Assembly (NCBI GenBank): GCA_017608775.1
Contig: JAFCFF010000027.1
Location: 1 to 7,277, forward strand
DNA from: Candidatus Iainarchaeum sp.
GTDB taxonomy: Archaea > Iainarchaeota > Iainarchaeia > Iainarchaeales > JAFCFF01
Direction: 5' to 3'
DNA: 7,277 bases
In this document: positions 1 to 6,008 of the stretch, one piece after another
How positions within the stretch are numbered: position 1 is the first letter of the stretch
Layout of the letters: every line of letters begins with the position of its first letter
Made by a program: the position numbers and the translations under genes
The notes under the pieces: generated by a model
Database searches by the model: none
What the model was told of the DNA's origin: nothing
Seen by the model: only the letters and a program-made list of their open reading frames with translations

Positions 1-1
1 T

Positions 2-697
2 GGGTTTTTAGAAAAAAGAAGGAAAAAACACCTAGAAGAGAGAGAGAAAGAAATCTCTGAAAAACAAAGGCTGTTATGGAAATACTTTGTCCCAAGAAAA
101 GTTGTTGAGATGCATTACGCAACCAACAAAGAAAGTGGAAAGGATATTGAAAGGATTTTTCTTGATTTTGACAGGGGAGAGGGAAGAACAGCCGAGGAAA
201 GTTTGGGGGTTTTAAAACAGTTTTTGGTGGCACTTGATAAAGACAAGTCCCTCAAACAGGTTGTTGGGAAATACAAAAAAATTATTTCCTGGACAGGAGC
301 TAGTTTTCATCTTTACATCCTGCTTGAGAAGCCAATAAATCACAAAACATATGACAAACTGTTTTTGACATACACAAAAGAGGAAACAAATATAGAGACA
401 TGGGTCTCGGAAATTGCTGAAAACTTTGATTTTGAGGTTAGGGCAGGACACGAAAGAGAAAAGGGAACCATAAACATAGATCCGTCCGGAACCCCCCCGG
501 GAAAGCTAGCAAGAGTTCCCCTGGGAAGCATTCATTACAAAAATGAAAAAATCGATGGATTCTCCTATATTTTGAGAGAGGAAGATATAAAAAAGCCAAA
601 ACTCTTAGAGAAGTTAAAAAACACAACAGAAAAGAAAATTTTGGAAGACATAAAAAATGGTGAGTTTGATTGGATTTCAGGGGAAAAATACTCTTAG
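2..697 (+). CDS. Archaeo-eukaryotic primase (AEP) superfamily protein, 5' partial
   Basis: The reading frame is open from the window edge, so the N-terminus is missing; the ATG at 110 is probably internal. It shows 231 codons and stops at TAG 695-697. The three AEP catalytic motifs appear in order, numbered from the Met at 110: hDhD in IFLDFD (D19, D21), sxH in SFH (His67), and hD in INID (Asp124). An R-x-P...S-x-H stretch follows (R135, P137, S140, H142), as in primase small subunits and LigD-type polymerase domains. In the family the acidic residues bind the metals and the histidine contacts the nucleotide, so a primase or gap-filling polymerase activity is inferred. The stretch before Met110 is rich in Lys and Glu and may be a coiled coil. 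No cysteines, and so no zinc knuckle as in classical PriS, are visible. The sequence does not look like the canonical PriS, so this is probably a side branch of the superfamily. It lies 56 bp upstream of radA on the same strand, which suits a role in replication or repair. I am fairly sure of the superfamily and unsure of the exact role. Confidence 0.68.
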   Translation, partial: GFLEKRRKKHLEEREKEISEKQRLLWKYFVPRKVVEMHYATNKESGKDIERIFLDFDRGEGRTAEESLGVLKQFLVALDKDKSLKQVVGKYKKIISWTGASFHLYILLEKPINHKTYDKLFLTYTKEETNIETWVSEIAENFDFEVRAGHEREKGTINIDPSGTPPGKLARVPLGSIHYKNEKIDGFSYILREEDIKKPKLLEKLKNTTEKKILEDIKNGEFDWISGEKYS

Positions 698-736
698 GAA
701 ATTATTTTTATAATAACAACCATTATTAAATTAAAT
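698..736 (+). promoter_or_regulatory. Putative BRE/TATA promoter of radA
   Basis: The gap between the AEP stop codon and radA contains TTTTTATAAT at 705-714, preceded by the purine/AT-rich GAAATTA, which resembles an archaeal BRE plus TATA box. A start site about 25 bp downstream of the box centre would fall near 735, giving a leader of about 20 nt that includes the ribosome binding site at 743-748. The region is AT-rich, so a chance match is possible. Confidence 0.45.
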
Positions 737-742
737 ACAAAA

Positions 743-748
743 GAGGAG
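743..748 (+). promoter_or_regulatory. Ribosome binding site of radA
   Basis: GAGGAG lies five bases upstream of the ATG at 754 and matches the anti-Shine-Dalgarno end of archaeal 16S rRNA. It supports 754 as the radA start. Confidence 0.7.
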
Positions 749-753
749 ATAAA

Positions 754-1722
754 ATGAGTGAGATAACAAGTGTTGAGCAACTTCCCGGGGTTGGGGCTGT
801 AAGCCTAAAAAAACTATATGAAAACGGATATAGAACACTGGAAAGTGTTGCGGTCTCCTCCCCTGATGAGCTGAATGAGGTTGCTGGTTTGGGGGAAGGC
901 ACTGCCACAAAAATAATAAAAGTCGCAAGGGATGCCCTGAACATGGGCTTTGAGGAAGCAAGCAAGATCATGGAAAGAAGAAAAACCATTGAAAAGCTGA
1001 CAACAGGAAGCCTTGCATTGGATGGTTTACTTGGTGGGGGTGTTGAGACACAAAGTATAACAGAAGTCTATGGTAAAATGGCATCCTCAAAAACCCAGTG
1101 GGCATATCAGTTAAGCGTTATGGCTCAGCTTCCAAAAAAAAGAGGGGGCTTGGATGGAACTGTGTTGTATATAGACAGTGAAAACAGCTTTCGTCCTGAG
1201 AGAGTGGTTAAGATAGCTGAAAAACACGGCCTAGACCCTAAAAAAGTTTTGAAAAACATATACTTTGCAAGGGCTTACAACTCAGACCATCAGATGCTTT
1301 TAATTCAAAAGGCAAAAGATATGATGAAAGAAAAAAACATTCGATTGGTTATTGTTGATAGCTTGACATCTTACTTTAGGTCTGAGTTTGTTGGTAGAGG
1401 AACCTTGTCGGAAAGACAACAAAAACTCAACAAACATCTGTCTGACCTGCAAAAGCTTGCGGAATTTTACAACGCCGCGATTTTTGTCACAAATCAGGTT
1501 ATGAGTAGACCTGACATTCTTTTTGGTGACCCAACAGCACCAATTGGCGGGAATATTCTTGGACATGCCTCAAAAACCAGACTATATCTAAGAAAAAGTA
1601 AGGGAGATATAAGAATTGCAAAGCTTGTTGACTCTCCTTATTTACCTGAGAGAGAGGTTATATATAAAATTACAGAGAACGGAATAGAGGACGATCCCAA
1701 GTTTATAAAACAAACTGAGTAA
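754..1722 (+). CDS. radA: DNA repair and recombination protein RadA
   Basis: This is the archaeal RecA/Rad51-family strand-exchange ATPase, which forms filaments on single-stranded DNA and drives homologous pairing. At 322 residues it has the usual length. Residues 6-62 form the N-terminal helix-hairpin-helix domain. F66-E-E-A69 fits the FxxA polymerisation motif in the linker. The ATPase core carries the P-loop at 107-114, the catalytic glutamate E143 in IDSENSFRPER, Walker B LVIVD at 198-202, the L1 region around VGRGTLSERQQ (213-223), and the L2 region from NQVMSRPD to ILGHASKTR (about 247-276). The P-loop reads GKMASSKT instead of the usual GEFGSGKT type: the glycine before the lysine is serine and the fourth position is alanine. 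Lys113 and Thr114 are kept and the rest of the core looks intact, so I expect an active ATPase. The start is supported by GAGGAG five bases upstream. The gene probably has its own promoter, with possible read-through from the AEP gene. The assignment is secure. Confidence 0.97.
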   Translation: MSEITSVEQLPGVGAVSLKKLYENGYRTLESVAVSSPDELNEVAGLGEGTATKIIKVARDALNMGFEEASKIMERRKTIEKLTTGSLALDGLLGGGVETQSITEVYGKMASSKTQWAYQLSVMAQLPKKRGGLDGTVLYIDSENSFRPERVVKIAEKHGLDPKKVLKNIYFARAYNSDHQMLLIQKAKDMMKEKNIRLVIVDSLTSYFRSEFVGRGTLSERQQKLNKHLSDLQKLAEFYNAAIFVTNQVMSRPDILFGDPTAPIGGNILGHASKTRLYLRKSKGDIRIAKLVDSPYLPEREVIYKITENGIEDDPKFIKQTE

Positions 1723-1752
1723 AAATATTAAGGAGAATGTGCACTAATATAT

Positions 1753-1758
1753 GGGGGT
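1753..1758 (+). promoter_or_regulatory. Putative ribosome binding site of the small ORF
   Basis: GGGGGT, similar to GGAGGT, ends three bases before the ATG at 1762. It is the main evidence that this ATG is used, because no other ATG, GTG or TTG lies in frame between the upstream stop (1729-1731) and 1762. Confidence 0.45.
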
Positions 1759-1761
1759 TGT

Positions 1762-1923
1762 ATGAGGATAAACGTTACAGGCATGGCCTTGAAGGATGTC
1801 ATGAAACTGATTGAGGAGTTGGGGATACAGGGATATACAGCTAGTATTAAAACTATGGGAAGAAAAACAACAATAATTGCAGAGAAAAAAGAAGATTTGA
1901 CAAGGCCTTTAACCGAACAATAG
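1762..1923 (+). CDS. Small hypothetical protein downstream of radA (53 aa)
   Basis: I do not recognise this protein. The ORF of 53 codons starts at ATG 1762 behind a GGGGGT Shine-Dalgarno-like sequence and ends at TAG 1921-1923. The predicted order is strand (RINVTG, residues 2-7), amphipathic helix (ALKDVMKLIEELG, 9-21), strand (TASIKT, 26-31) and strand (KTTIIAEK, 35-42), a compact beta-alpha-beta-beta layout followed by a charged tail. It has no membrane segment, signal peptide or cysteine. It begins 39 bp after radA on the same strand, is followed directly by a T-rich terminator, and so is probably co-transcribed with radA. Codon use (AGG/AGA, ATA, AAA) matches the neighbours. A chance ORF remains possible because it is short; the coherent secondary structure, ribosome binding site and terminator position argue for a real gene. 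Confidence 0.55.
   Translation: MRINVTGMALKDVMKLIEELGIQGYTASIKTMGRKTTIIAEKKEDLTRPLTEQ
1863..1890 (-). terminator. Possible oligo-U terminator of the GTPase gene
   Basis: Read on the - strand, T6 (1890-1885) and T5 (1867-1863) occur about 80 to 105 bases past the GTPase stop codon. They are the first long T runs downstream of that gene. They lie inside the small ORF on the other strand, so the two convergent transcripts would overlap at their 3' ends. This is weak evidence in an A-rich region. Confidence 0.25.
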
Positions 1924-1969
1924 TTTTTTGTTTTTTTATTTATTTTACCTGTTTTTATATTTTGTTTTT
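1924..1969 (+). terminator. T-rich terminator zone of the radA transcript
   Basis: The 45-bp gap between two convergent genes contains T runs of 6 (1924-1929), 7 (1931-1937), 4 (1943-1946), 5 (1952-1956) and 5 (1965-1969) on the + strand, with no clear hairpin. Serial oligo-T tracts are typical archaeal intrinsic terminators. They begin right after the small ORF stop codon and would end + strand transcripts. They do not serve the opposite strand, where they read as A. Confidence 0.7.
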
Positions 1970-3156
1970 CATCTTCCAAAAATAATTTCCACAACATCCC
2001 TATTAACCAAGATGTGGTCTCTACCAACAAGCTTTCCTGTCTTTACGTCTACTGCCTTGATAAAGTGTTGTGCAATCTCCGAGTGAATTGCCTCTGCCAG
2101 GTCCAGAACCGTGGCTTTTTCAGGTAATAAAAAAGCATCTGGTAGAACCCTGCCCTCACTATCTTTTAGATTTGGGGAGGGAACAGGAAATACAACCTTG
2201 TACCCAAGAACCTCAAAAACTGCTTTGTTTAGGATCTCCTGTACTCCTGTTGAACCAAACTTTTCAAGAATTTTTTTTACAAGATTTAGGGCATCTTCTT
2301 GCTCTTTATTTAGGGGCTTTAAAATCCTGAAGTCATTGTCCCCTGGCAAATACTCTATCAAGCCTTGTTTATCTGCCTTTTTCAGTATAAGTTCTGCCTC
2401 TGAGGATACTGGAACAACAAGTGTTTGAACTTTGTTTTTTAGCTTTTCATAGTTTTCCCTTCCTTCTTTTATATCAACCTTATTGGCAGCAACAATTATG
2501 GGTTTTGATTTTTCTCTTAATGTTTTTGCAAATAAAAAAAGGTCTTCTGAACTCCAGTCTGAGAGTTTTTTCTCTCCAAGATTTATTTTTCTAAGCGAGA
2601 AGTCAATGTCATCCAGAGAAAGGCTTAGGCCAGATAATATCTGGAAAAGCACGTTCTTTTTTTCTGAGAACGAGGAAATTGGTTTTCTCTTTATGGTCTC
2701 AAAGTTTCTTTCCAAGATTTTTGAAAACCATAGGTTTACTTCTTCCTCCAAAAATCTTATATCTTCCAAGGGATTGTGTGTTCCGGGAAGAACAACATTT
2801 CCCTCAAAGTCAGTACCGCCAGAAAAATCAACGATATGGATTAGGAGGTTTGATTTCCTAAGGTCGTCCATAAACTTGTTTCCCAGTCCCTTTCCCTTGT
2901 GTGCCTCTGGAACCAGGCCAGCAACATCCATTATCTCTAAGGGAACAAATCTTTTTCCCCTTAAGCAAAAACCCTCCCTTGGGTTACAGGTAACCCCAAA
3001 TTCCCTGTCCACACAATCTACCGAAACATAAGCAACTCCCTTGTTTGCCTCTATTGTTGTGAAGGGATATGGGGCAATTTGTGCAATCTGCGCTGTTGCT
3101 GCTGAAAAAAAAGTGCTTTTGCCTACATTTGGTTTTCCAACCAAACCAACAATCAT
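1969..3156 (-). CDS. Obg/YchF-family GTP-binding protein with TGS domain
   Basis: This is a TRAFAC P-loop GTPase of the archaeal branch of the YchF group, whose members are linked to ribosomes and translation. At 395 residues it matches the family length. G1 is GKPNVGKS at 7-14; PFTTIEAN (31-38) fits the switch I region; G3 is DVAG at 77-80, followed by the LGNKFMDDLR helix (91-100); G4 is NKVD at 225-228; the G5-like SSEAE is at 251-255. A helical insertion covers about 130-215, and the C-terminal TGS domain spans about 320-395. Bacterial YchF and eukaryotic OLA1 have a changed G4 and prefer ATP; the intact NKVD here predicts GTP specificity. Three cysteines (48, 57, 64) cluster after switch I, with no known role that I can assign. 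The start matches the family (M-x-x-G-x-V-G-K-P-N). There is no Shine-Dalgarno sequence, but a TATA-like box centred about 26 bp upstream suggests leaderless translation. The gene converges on the radA unit and diverges from the MscS gene. Confidence 0.93.
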   Translation of the reverse strand: MIVGLVGKPNVGKSTFFSAATAQIAQIAPYPFTTIEANKGVAYVSVDCVDREFGVTCNPREGFCLRGKRFVPLEIMDVAGLVPEAHKGKGLGNKFMDDLRKSNLLIHIVDFSGGTDFEGNVVLPGTHNPLEDIRFLEEEVNLWFSKILERNFETIKRKPISSFSEKKNVLFQILSGLSLSLDDIDFSLRKINLGEKKLSDWSSEDLFLFAKTLREKSKPIIVAANKVDIKEGRENYEKLKNKVQTLVVPVSSEAELILKKADKQGLIEYLPGDNDFRILKPLNKEQEDALNLVKKILEKFGSTGVQEILNKAVFEVLGYKVVFPVPSPNLKDSEGRVLPDAFLLPEKATVLDLAEAIHSEIAQHFIKAVDVKTGKLVGRDHILVNRDVVEIIFGR

Positions 3157-3178
3157 GAAAGAAAAAAGAATAATAGCA

Positions 3179-3192
3179 TTTAAAAGGAATTA
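3179..3192 (-). promoter_or_regulatory. TATA-like box of the GTPase gene (repeat copy 1)
   Basis: TTTAAA at 3179-3184, within a 14-bp repeated sequence, is centred about 26 bp upstream of the ATG at 3156 on the - strand. This is the archaeal TATA-to-start-site distance, so transcription should begin at or near the start codon. That agrees with the lack of a Shine-Dalgarno sequence. The bases in the BRE position on this strand (AATTCC) are not purine-rich, which weakens the call. Confidence 0.45.
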
Positions 3193-3202
3193 CGCTTTGT
3201 AT

Positions 3203-3223
3203 GAAAAGCTTTAAAAGGAATTA
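3203..3223 (+). promoter_or_regulatory. BRE/TATA promoter of the MscS gene (repeat copy 2)
   Basis: The purine-rich GAAAAGC at 3203-3209 (BRE-like) precedes TTTAAAAG at 3210-3217. The TTTAAA is centred about 26 bp before the ATG at 3239, which predicts a start site at the start codon and a leaderless mRNA. No Shine-Dalgarno sequence stands at a usable distance from the ATG; the nearest AAGGA is about 20 bases upstream. Confidence 0.55.
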
Positions 3224-3238
3224 GAAAAAATATAAGTT

Positions 3239-4327
3239 ATGGTCTTTGATTTTTTGATTCAGATGTTGGAAGCAGTTCCTTTTTTTTCATATGTTTTTTT
3301 CGGTAACAGTATAGCAAGATATCTTATCTTCATAGCTTTTTTGGTTGTTTTGGCAGTTGTTGTTAAGCTGATATATCTTGGCCTCAAAAAAATTCTTTCA
3401 AAAATTTCAACAGAGGATAGAAAAACATTGAGAGAAAATCTGTTTGATGCCTTGGAGGAACCAATCATTGTCTTGATTGCTATATTTGGTCTGCAAATCG
3501 CAAAAGGAATTTTAATATTGGCAGAAAAAGCCTCAAATATCTATTCATCAACGATAAAAATTTTGTTTACAGTCTTGTTGGTCTGGGTTGTCTATAGAGC
3601 AATTATTTTACTTATTGTTATTTACCTAAAACCAAGGGCAGAAAAAAGCAAGGGAAAATTTGATGATCAAATTATTTTAATGTTTAGAAAAGCTCTAAAC
3701 TGGATATTTGTCCTTGTGATAGTTTTAATAGTGCTAAAGGGATTTGGGTTTAATATTTCTGTTTTACTTGCTGGCTTGGGGATTGGTGGTTTGGCTATTG
3801 CCTTTGCAGCCCAGGAAACCCTTGGAAACCTACTTGGTGGGATAACCTTGTTTGCAGACAGAGCCTTTGAAATAAGGGACTTTATTAGTGTGGCTGGTAA
3901 AACAGGAACTGTGGAGGATATGAGTCTAAGGAGTACAAAAATAAGGACTCTTGATGGTACACTAGTTACAATACCAAACAAAACAATAGCAAATGAAAAT
4001 GTTGAGAACTACACCAAAAGAAAAAGTTATTTTTATAAGATTACAATAGGACTTACCTATGGTACCTCGGCTGAGAAAATAAAAGAAGCACAGAAAATTC
4101 TTGAAAAAATCGCAAGGGATGTTGGAGTTGAGTTTGTAAGAGCTAGTTTTTACAGTTTTGGAGATTTTAGCCTTAATCTGGATGTTGCCTATAACATAAA
4201 AGATGTCAAAAACTATCAAGATGTTGTTGGGTGGAGAAACAAAATAAATATGGAAATCTTAAAAAGGTTTAATAAGGCAAAACTAGACTTTGCGTTCCCT
4301 ACACAAACAATTCATTTGAAAAAATAA
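3239..4327 (+). CDS. MscS-family small-conductance mechanosensitive channel
   Basis: This membrane channel opens under bilayer tension and releases solutes during hypo-osmotic shock. It has 362 residues, longer than the minimal E. coli MscS because of extra N-terminal helices. Hydrophobic segments lie at about 25-49, 75-95, 105-130 and 153-170. They are followed by the pore helix at about 173-205, with the glycine/alanine-rich signature GLGIGGLAIAFAAQETLGNL (179-198), which packs the pore in this family. The MscS beta domain follows (about 207-260, with DRAFEIRDFI, GTVEDMSLRSTKIRTLDG and IPN), then an alpha/beta C-terminal domain ending in DFAFPTQTIHL (350-360), the counterpart of the conserved C-terminal FP-x-Q-x strand. 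A charged loop (KPRAEKSKGKFDD, 131-143) separates the extra helices from the last two. The gene starts from a probable leaderless promoter. Its 3' end comes within 5 bp of the convergent pheT, and no T-run follows it on its own strand, so its transcript may run into pheT antisense. Confidence 0.93.
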   Translation: MVFDFLIQMLEAVPFFSYVFFGNSIARYLIFIAFLVVLAVVVKLIYLGLKKILSKISTEDRKTLRENLFDALEEPIIVLIAIFGLQIAKGILILAEKASNIYSSTIKILFTVLLVWVVYRAIILLIVIYLKPRAEKSKGKFDDQIILMFRKALNWIFVLVIVLIVLKGFGFNISVLLAGLGIGGLAIAFAAQETLGNLLGGITLFADRAFEIRDFISVAGKTGTVEDMSLRSTKIRTLDGTLVTIPNKTIANENVENYTKRKSYFYKITIGLTYGTSAEKIKEAQKILEKIARDVGVEFVRASFYSFGDFSLNLDVAYNIKDVKNYQDVVGWRNKINMEILKRFNKAKLDFAFPTQTIHLKK

Positions 4328-4332
4328 AAAAA
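4319..4332 (-). terminator. Oligo-U terminator of the pheS-pheT operon
   Basis: Immediately after the pheT stop codon (4335-4333) the - strand reads T7-A-T6 (4332-4319). This is a strong archaeal-type oligo-T terminator without a hairpin. It also encodes the last codons of the MscS gene on the opposite strand (Lys-Lys-stop), so the two genes share this sequence. Confidence 0.65.
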
Positions 4333-5997
4333 TCAAAGGAAAAGAGGCTCAAAATCAATTTCTAAAACGCTTGTTGGGTAGTAAAGATTAAAGTTTTCCA
4401 AAACTAAGGGATGTAAATCTCCTATCAGCCCAATTTTCTTGTCTTTTATATAAACATCTGCTTGTCTTCCAACTATCAAGAAAGGATATCTACTTTCCCT
4501 CAAAACAAATTTCTTATCTAAAGTCTTTTCCAGGGTTTGTAAAATCCTTCTTGTGTCTGTGAAGTTTGCCCCAGCATGTGTCACGATGGCAGATAGCACA
4601 GTCTTGTTTTCAGACCTTGTTTCTTTTTTTGGGTTTGGAAGAAGAATGTCTGAGACCTCAAATATTTTTATTGGATGCTCCTTGTCCTTGTTGTTTGAGG
4701 AAACCTCCACAAGCTCTGGGAGTATTGAGATCCTTAACATGTTCAGCCCTGCCTCCTCTGAGGATAGAAGAGGAACAAACTCTTTCCATTCTTTTTTCCC
4801 TTTGGTTAAAAACTTGGAAAATTGTTTTTGTTTGTTTGTTAATGAGAAGGTAAATACCTCCTGAAAACCAAGAGAAAACATTATTTCCTTAAGTTTTAGC
4901 TTGTTGTCTTCTTCCTTAAGTGTTTTGGCGGTTGTGTAAACCCTAGGAAGCATGGATGGGATTTTATTTACGTCATATACTCTCATAACATCGTCAACAA
5001 CATCAACCTCATGTAAGATATCTGTCCTAAATGCAGGATATTCTATATCAAGATAGCTTTTTGTTTGTTTGAGAACCCTGTACTGCATCCTTTCCAAGAG
5101 ATTTTTTATTTCTTTTTTCTTCAGGGACAAACCAAGAAGACTTTGTATTGTTTTTGTGTTTACTCTTATTTTCTCATATGATAAATCAGGGAGAGAAATT
5201 CTTTTTTTTCCATAGAAATGCCTTACCTCATAAATTTTCCCCCCAACATCCTGAAACCAAGAAACAAGAATGTTGAGGACCCTTTTCAAAAACTCCAAGT
5301 CATGTCCAGAACACTCTATAAAAACATTTTTTGTTTTTTCTGTTACTCTTCCCGTCAACTCTGAGTTTATGATGGGAGGCATTGAAAGGATTTGTTTCTT
5401 TGCATCGATGAAAACAGGATAGGAAGAAAATTTCTTAAGTAGGAAACCATATTTCTGTCCTGTTGGGTGTTTCTCAAGAATCTCCTGTCCTGTCATTTCC
5501 CTGAAAGAGTCAAGAGGCTGAAACCTTATTTTTTTCTTTGGTAATGCCATGTATCTAATTGGGAATTTTATCTTCTCCATTGGATAAACACCGATTGCTC
5601 CCTTCTTTCTATTTCTTAGAAAAGTAGTGTGGAGTTTTTCCTGGAGCCAGATCATTTCCTTCAACAAATCTTCGTTGAGTTTTAATCCCTTAACAACAGC
5701 AGAGGCTGTATATGGCCTTACTTTTTTTGTGTTTGGGTGAATATAAATTTTATACTTTGATTTTCTTACTTTTTGTGTCTTGGGTTTTTTCCCAAGATAA
5801 AAATTCAGAAGTCTCACAACTGCTTGTGTTGAAAGTAAATCAGGCCTGTCAGGAGTTATCTCTATTTTAAGTATATCTTCCTTTTCGTTATAGCCTTCAA
5901 CCTCGAAGCCAAGGGTAAACAAAACCTCTTTTATTTTTTCCAACGAAAGCTTTGTTTCTTTTTTTAAAATTTTAAGATTTGCATCTAGGACAACCAT
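4333..5997 (-). CDS. pheT: Phenylalanine--tRNA ligase beta subunit
   Basis: This is the beta subunit of the (alpha-beta)2 synthetase that charges tRNA-Phe. At 554 residues it has the archaeal/eukaryotic length and lacks the N-terminal EMAP-like tRNA-binding and C-terminal anticodon-binding domains of the bacterial protein. The N-terminal region runs over about 1-75, with EITPDRPDLLS at 46-56. The B3/B4 editing module lies at about 95-235 and includes GAIGVYP (133-139), PPIINSELTGRVTE (207-220) and FIECSGHD (226-233); in the family it removes mischarged tyrosine. The B5 domain lies at about 268-345 and includes YPAFRTDILHEVDVVDDVMR (320-339). The catalytic-like, inactive core domain covers about 355-554, with SLGFQEVFTFSLTN (375-388) and GLIGDLHPLVLENF (523-536). 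The start is fixed by a Shine-Dalgarno sequence, AAGGTGAT, which overlaps the pheS stop codon; the gap to pheS is 4 bp. I see no damage to the gene. The assignment is secure. Confidence 0.96.
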   Translation of the reverse strand: MVVLDANLKILKKETKLSLEKIKEVLFTLGFEVEGYNEKEDILKIEITPDRPDLLSTQAVVRLLNFYLGKKPKTQKVRKSKYKIYIHPNTKKVRPYTASAVVKGLKLNEDLLKEMIWLQEKLHTTFLRNRKKGAIGVYPMEKIKFPIRYMALPKKKIRFQPLDSFREMTGQEILEKHPTGQKYGFLLKKFSSYPVFIDAKKQILSMPPIINSELTGRVTEKTKNVFIECSGHDLEFLKRVLNILVSWFQDVGGKIYEVRHFYGKKRISLPDLSYEKIRVNTKTIQSLLGLSLKKKEIKNLLERMQYRVLKQTKSYLDIEYPAFRTDILHEVDVVDDVMRVYDVNKIPSMLPRVYTTAKTLKEEDNKLKLKEIMFSLGFQEVFTFSLTNKQKQFSKFLTKGKKEWKEFVPLLSSEEAGLNMLRISILPELVEVSSNNKDKEHPIKIFEVSDILLPNPKKETRSENKTVLSAIVTHAGANFTDTRRILQTLEKTLDKKFVLRESRYPFLIVGRQADVYIKDKKIGLIGDLHPLVLENFNLYYPTSVLEIDFEPLFL

Positions 5998-6000
5998 TAA

Positions 6001-6008
6001 ATCACCTT
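6001..6008 (-). promoter_or_regulatory. Ribosome binding site of pheT overlapping the pheS stop codon
   Basis: On the - strand AAGGTGAT (6008-6001) is a long match to the archaeal anti-Shine-Dalgarno, and its TGA is the stop codon of pheS. It ends three bases before the pheT ATG (5997). This arrangement suggests translational coupling of the two subunits, which are needed in equal amounts. Confidence 0.75.

Larger units (their letters stand above)
3179..3223. repeat. Perfect 14-bp direct repeat in the divergent promoter region
   Basis: TTTAAAAGGAATTA occurs at 3179-3192 and again at 3210-3223, 31 bp apart (about three helical turns), inside the 82-bp gap between the divergent GTPase and MscS genes. 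The TTTAAA core is palindromic and can read as a TATA box in either direction. The copies may be paired promoters or a binding site for a shared regulator. Confidence 0.85.

Noticed and set aside
110..112. ATG as true start of the AEP gene
   Set aside because: The frame is open upstream to the window edge with plausible coding sequence (YFVPRKVVE just before it), and no Shine-Dalgarno sequence precedes the ATG.
499..521. GGGAA...TTCCC inverted repeat and C7 run in the AEP gene
   Set aside because: The arms are only 5 bp and sit in a conserved coding stretch. The frame through the C run keeps the conserved R-x-P...S-x-H motif, so there is no sign of a frameshift or regulatory hairpin.
1737..1814. 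25-codon ORF starting at ATG 1737 behind AGGAG (1731-1735)
   Set aside because: Only one base separates AGGAG from the ATG, too close for initiation. The peptide lacks recognisable structure and overlaps the better-supported ORF at 1762 in another frame.
1728..2030. 100-codon - strand ORF across the convergent gap
   Set aside because: It starts out of frame inside the GTPase gene, runs antisense to the small ORF and through the T-rich terminator zone, and has no ribosome binding site. It is a shadow ORF.
2483..3031. 182-codon + strand ORF antisense to the GTPase gene
   Set aside because: The opposite strand encodes a clear, full-length conserved GTPase. The antisense product has low complexity (rich in Ser, Phe and Lys) and no recognisable domain.
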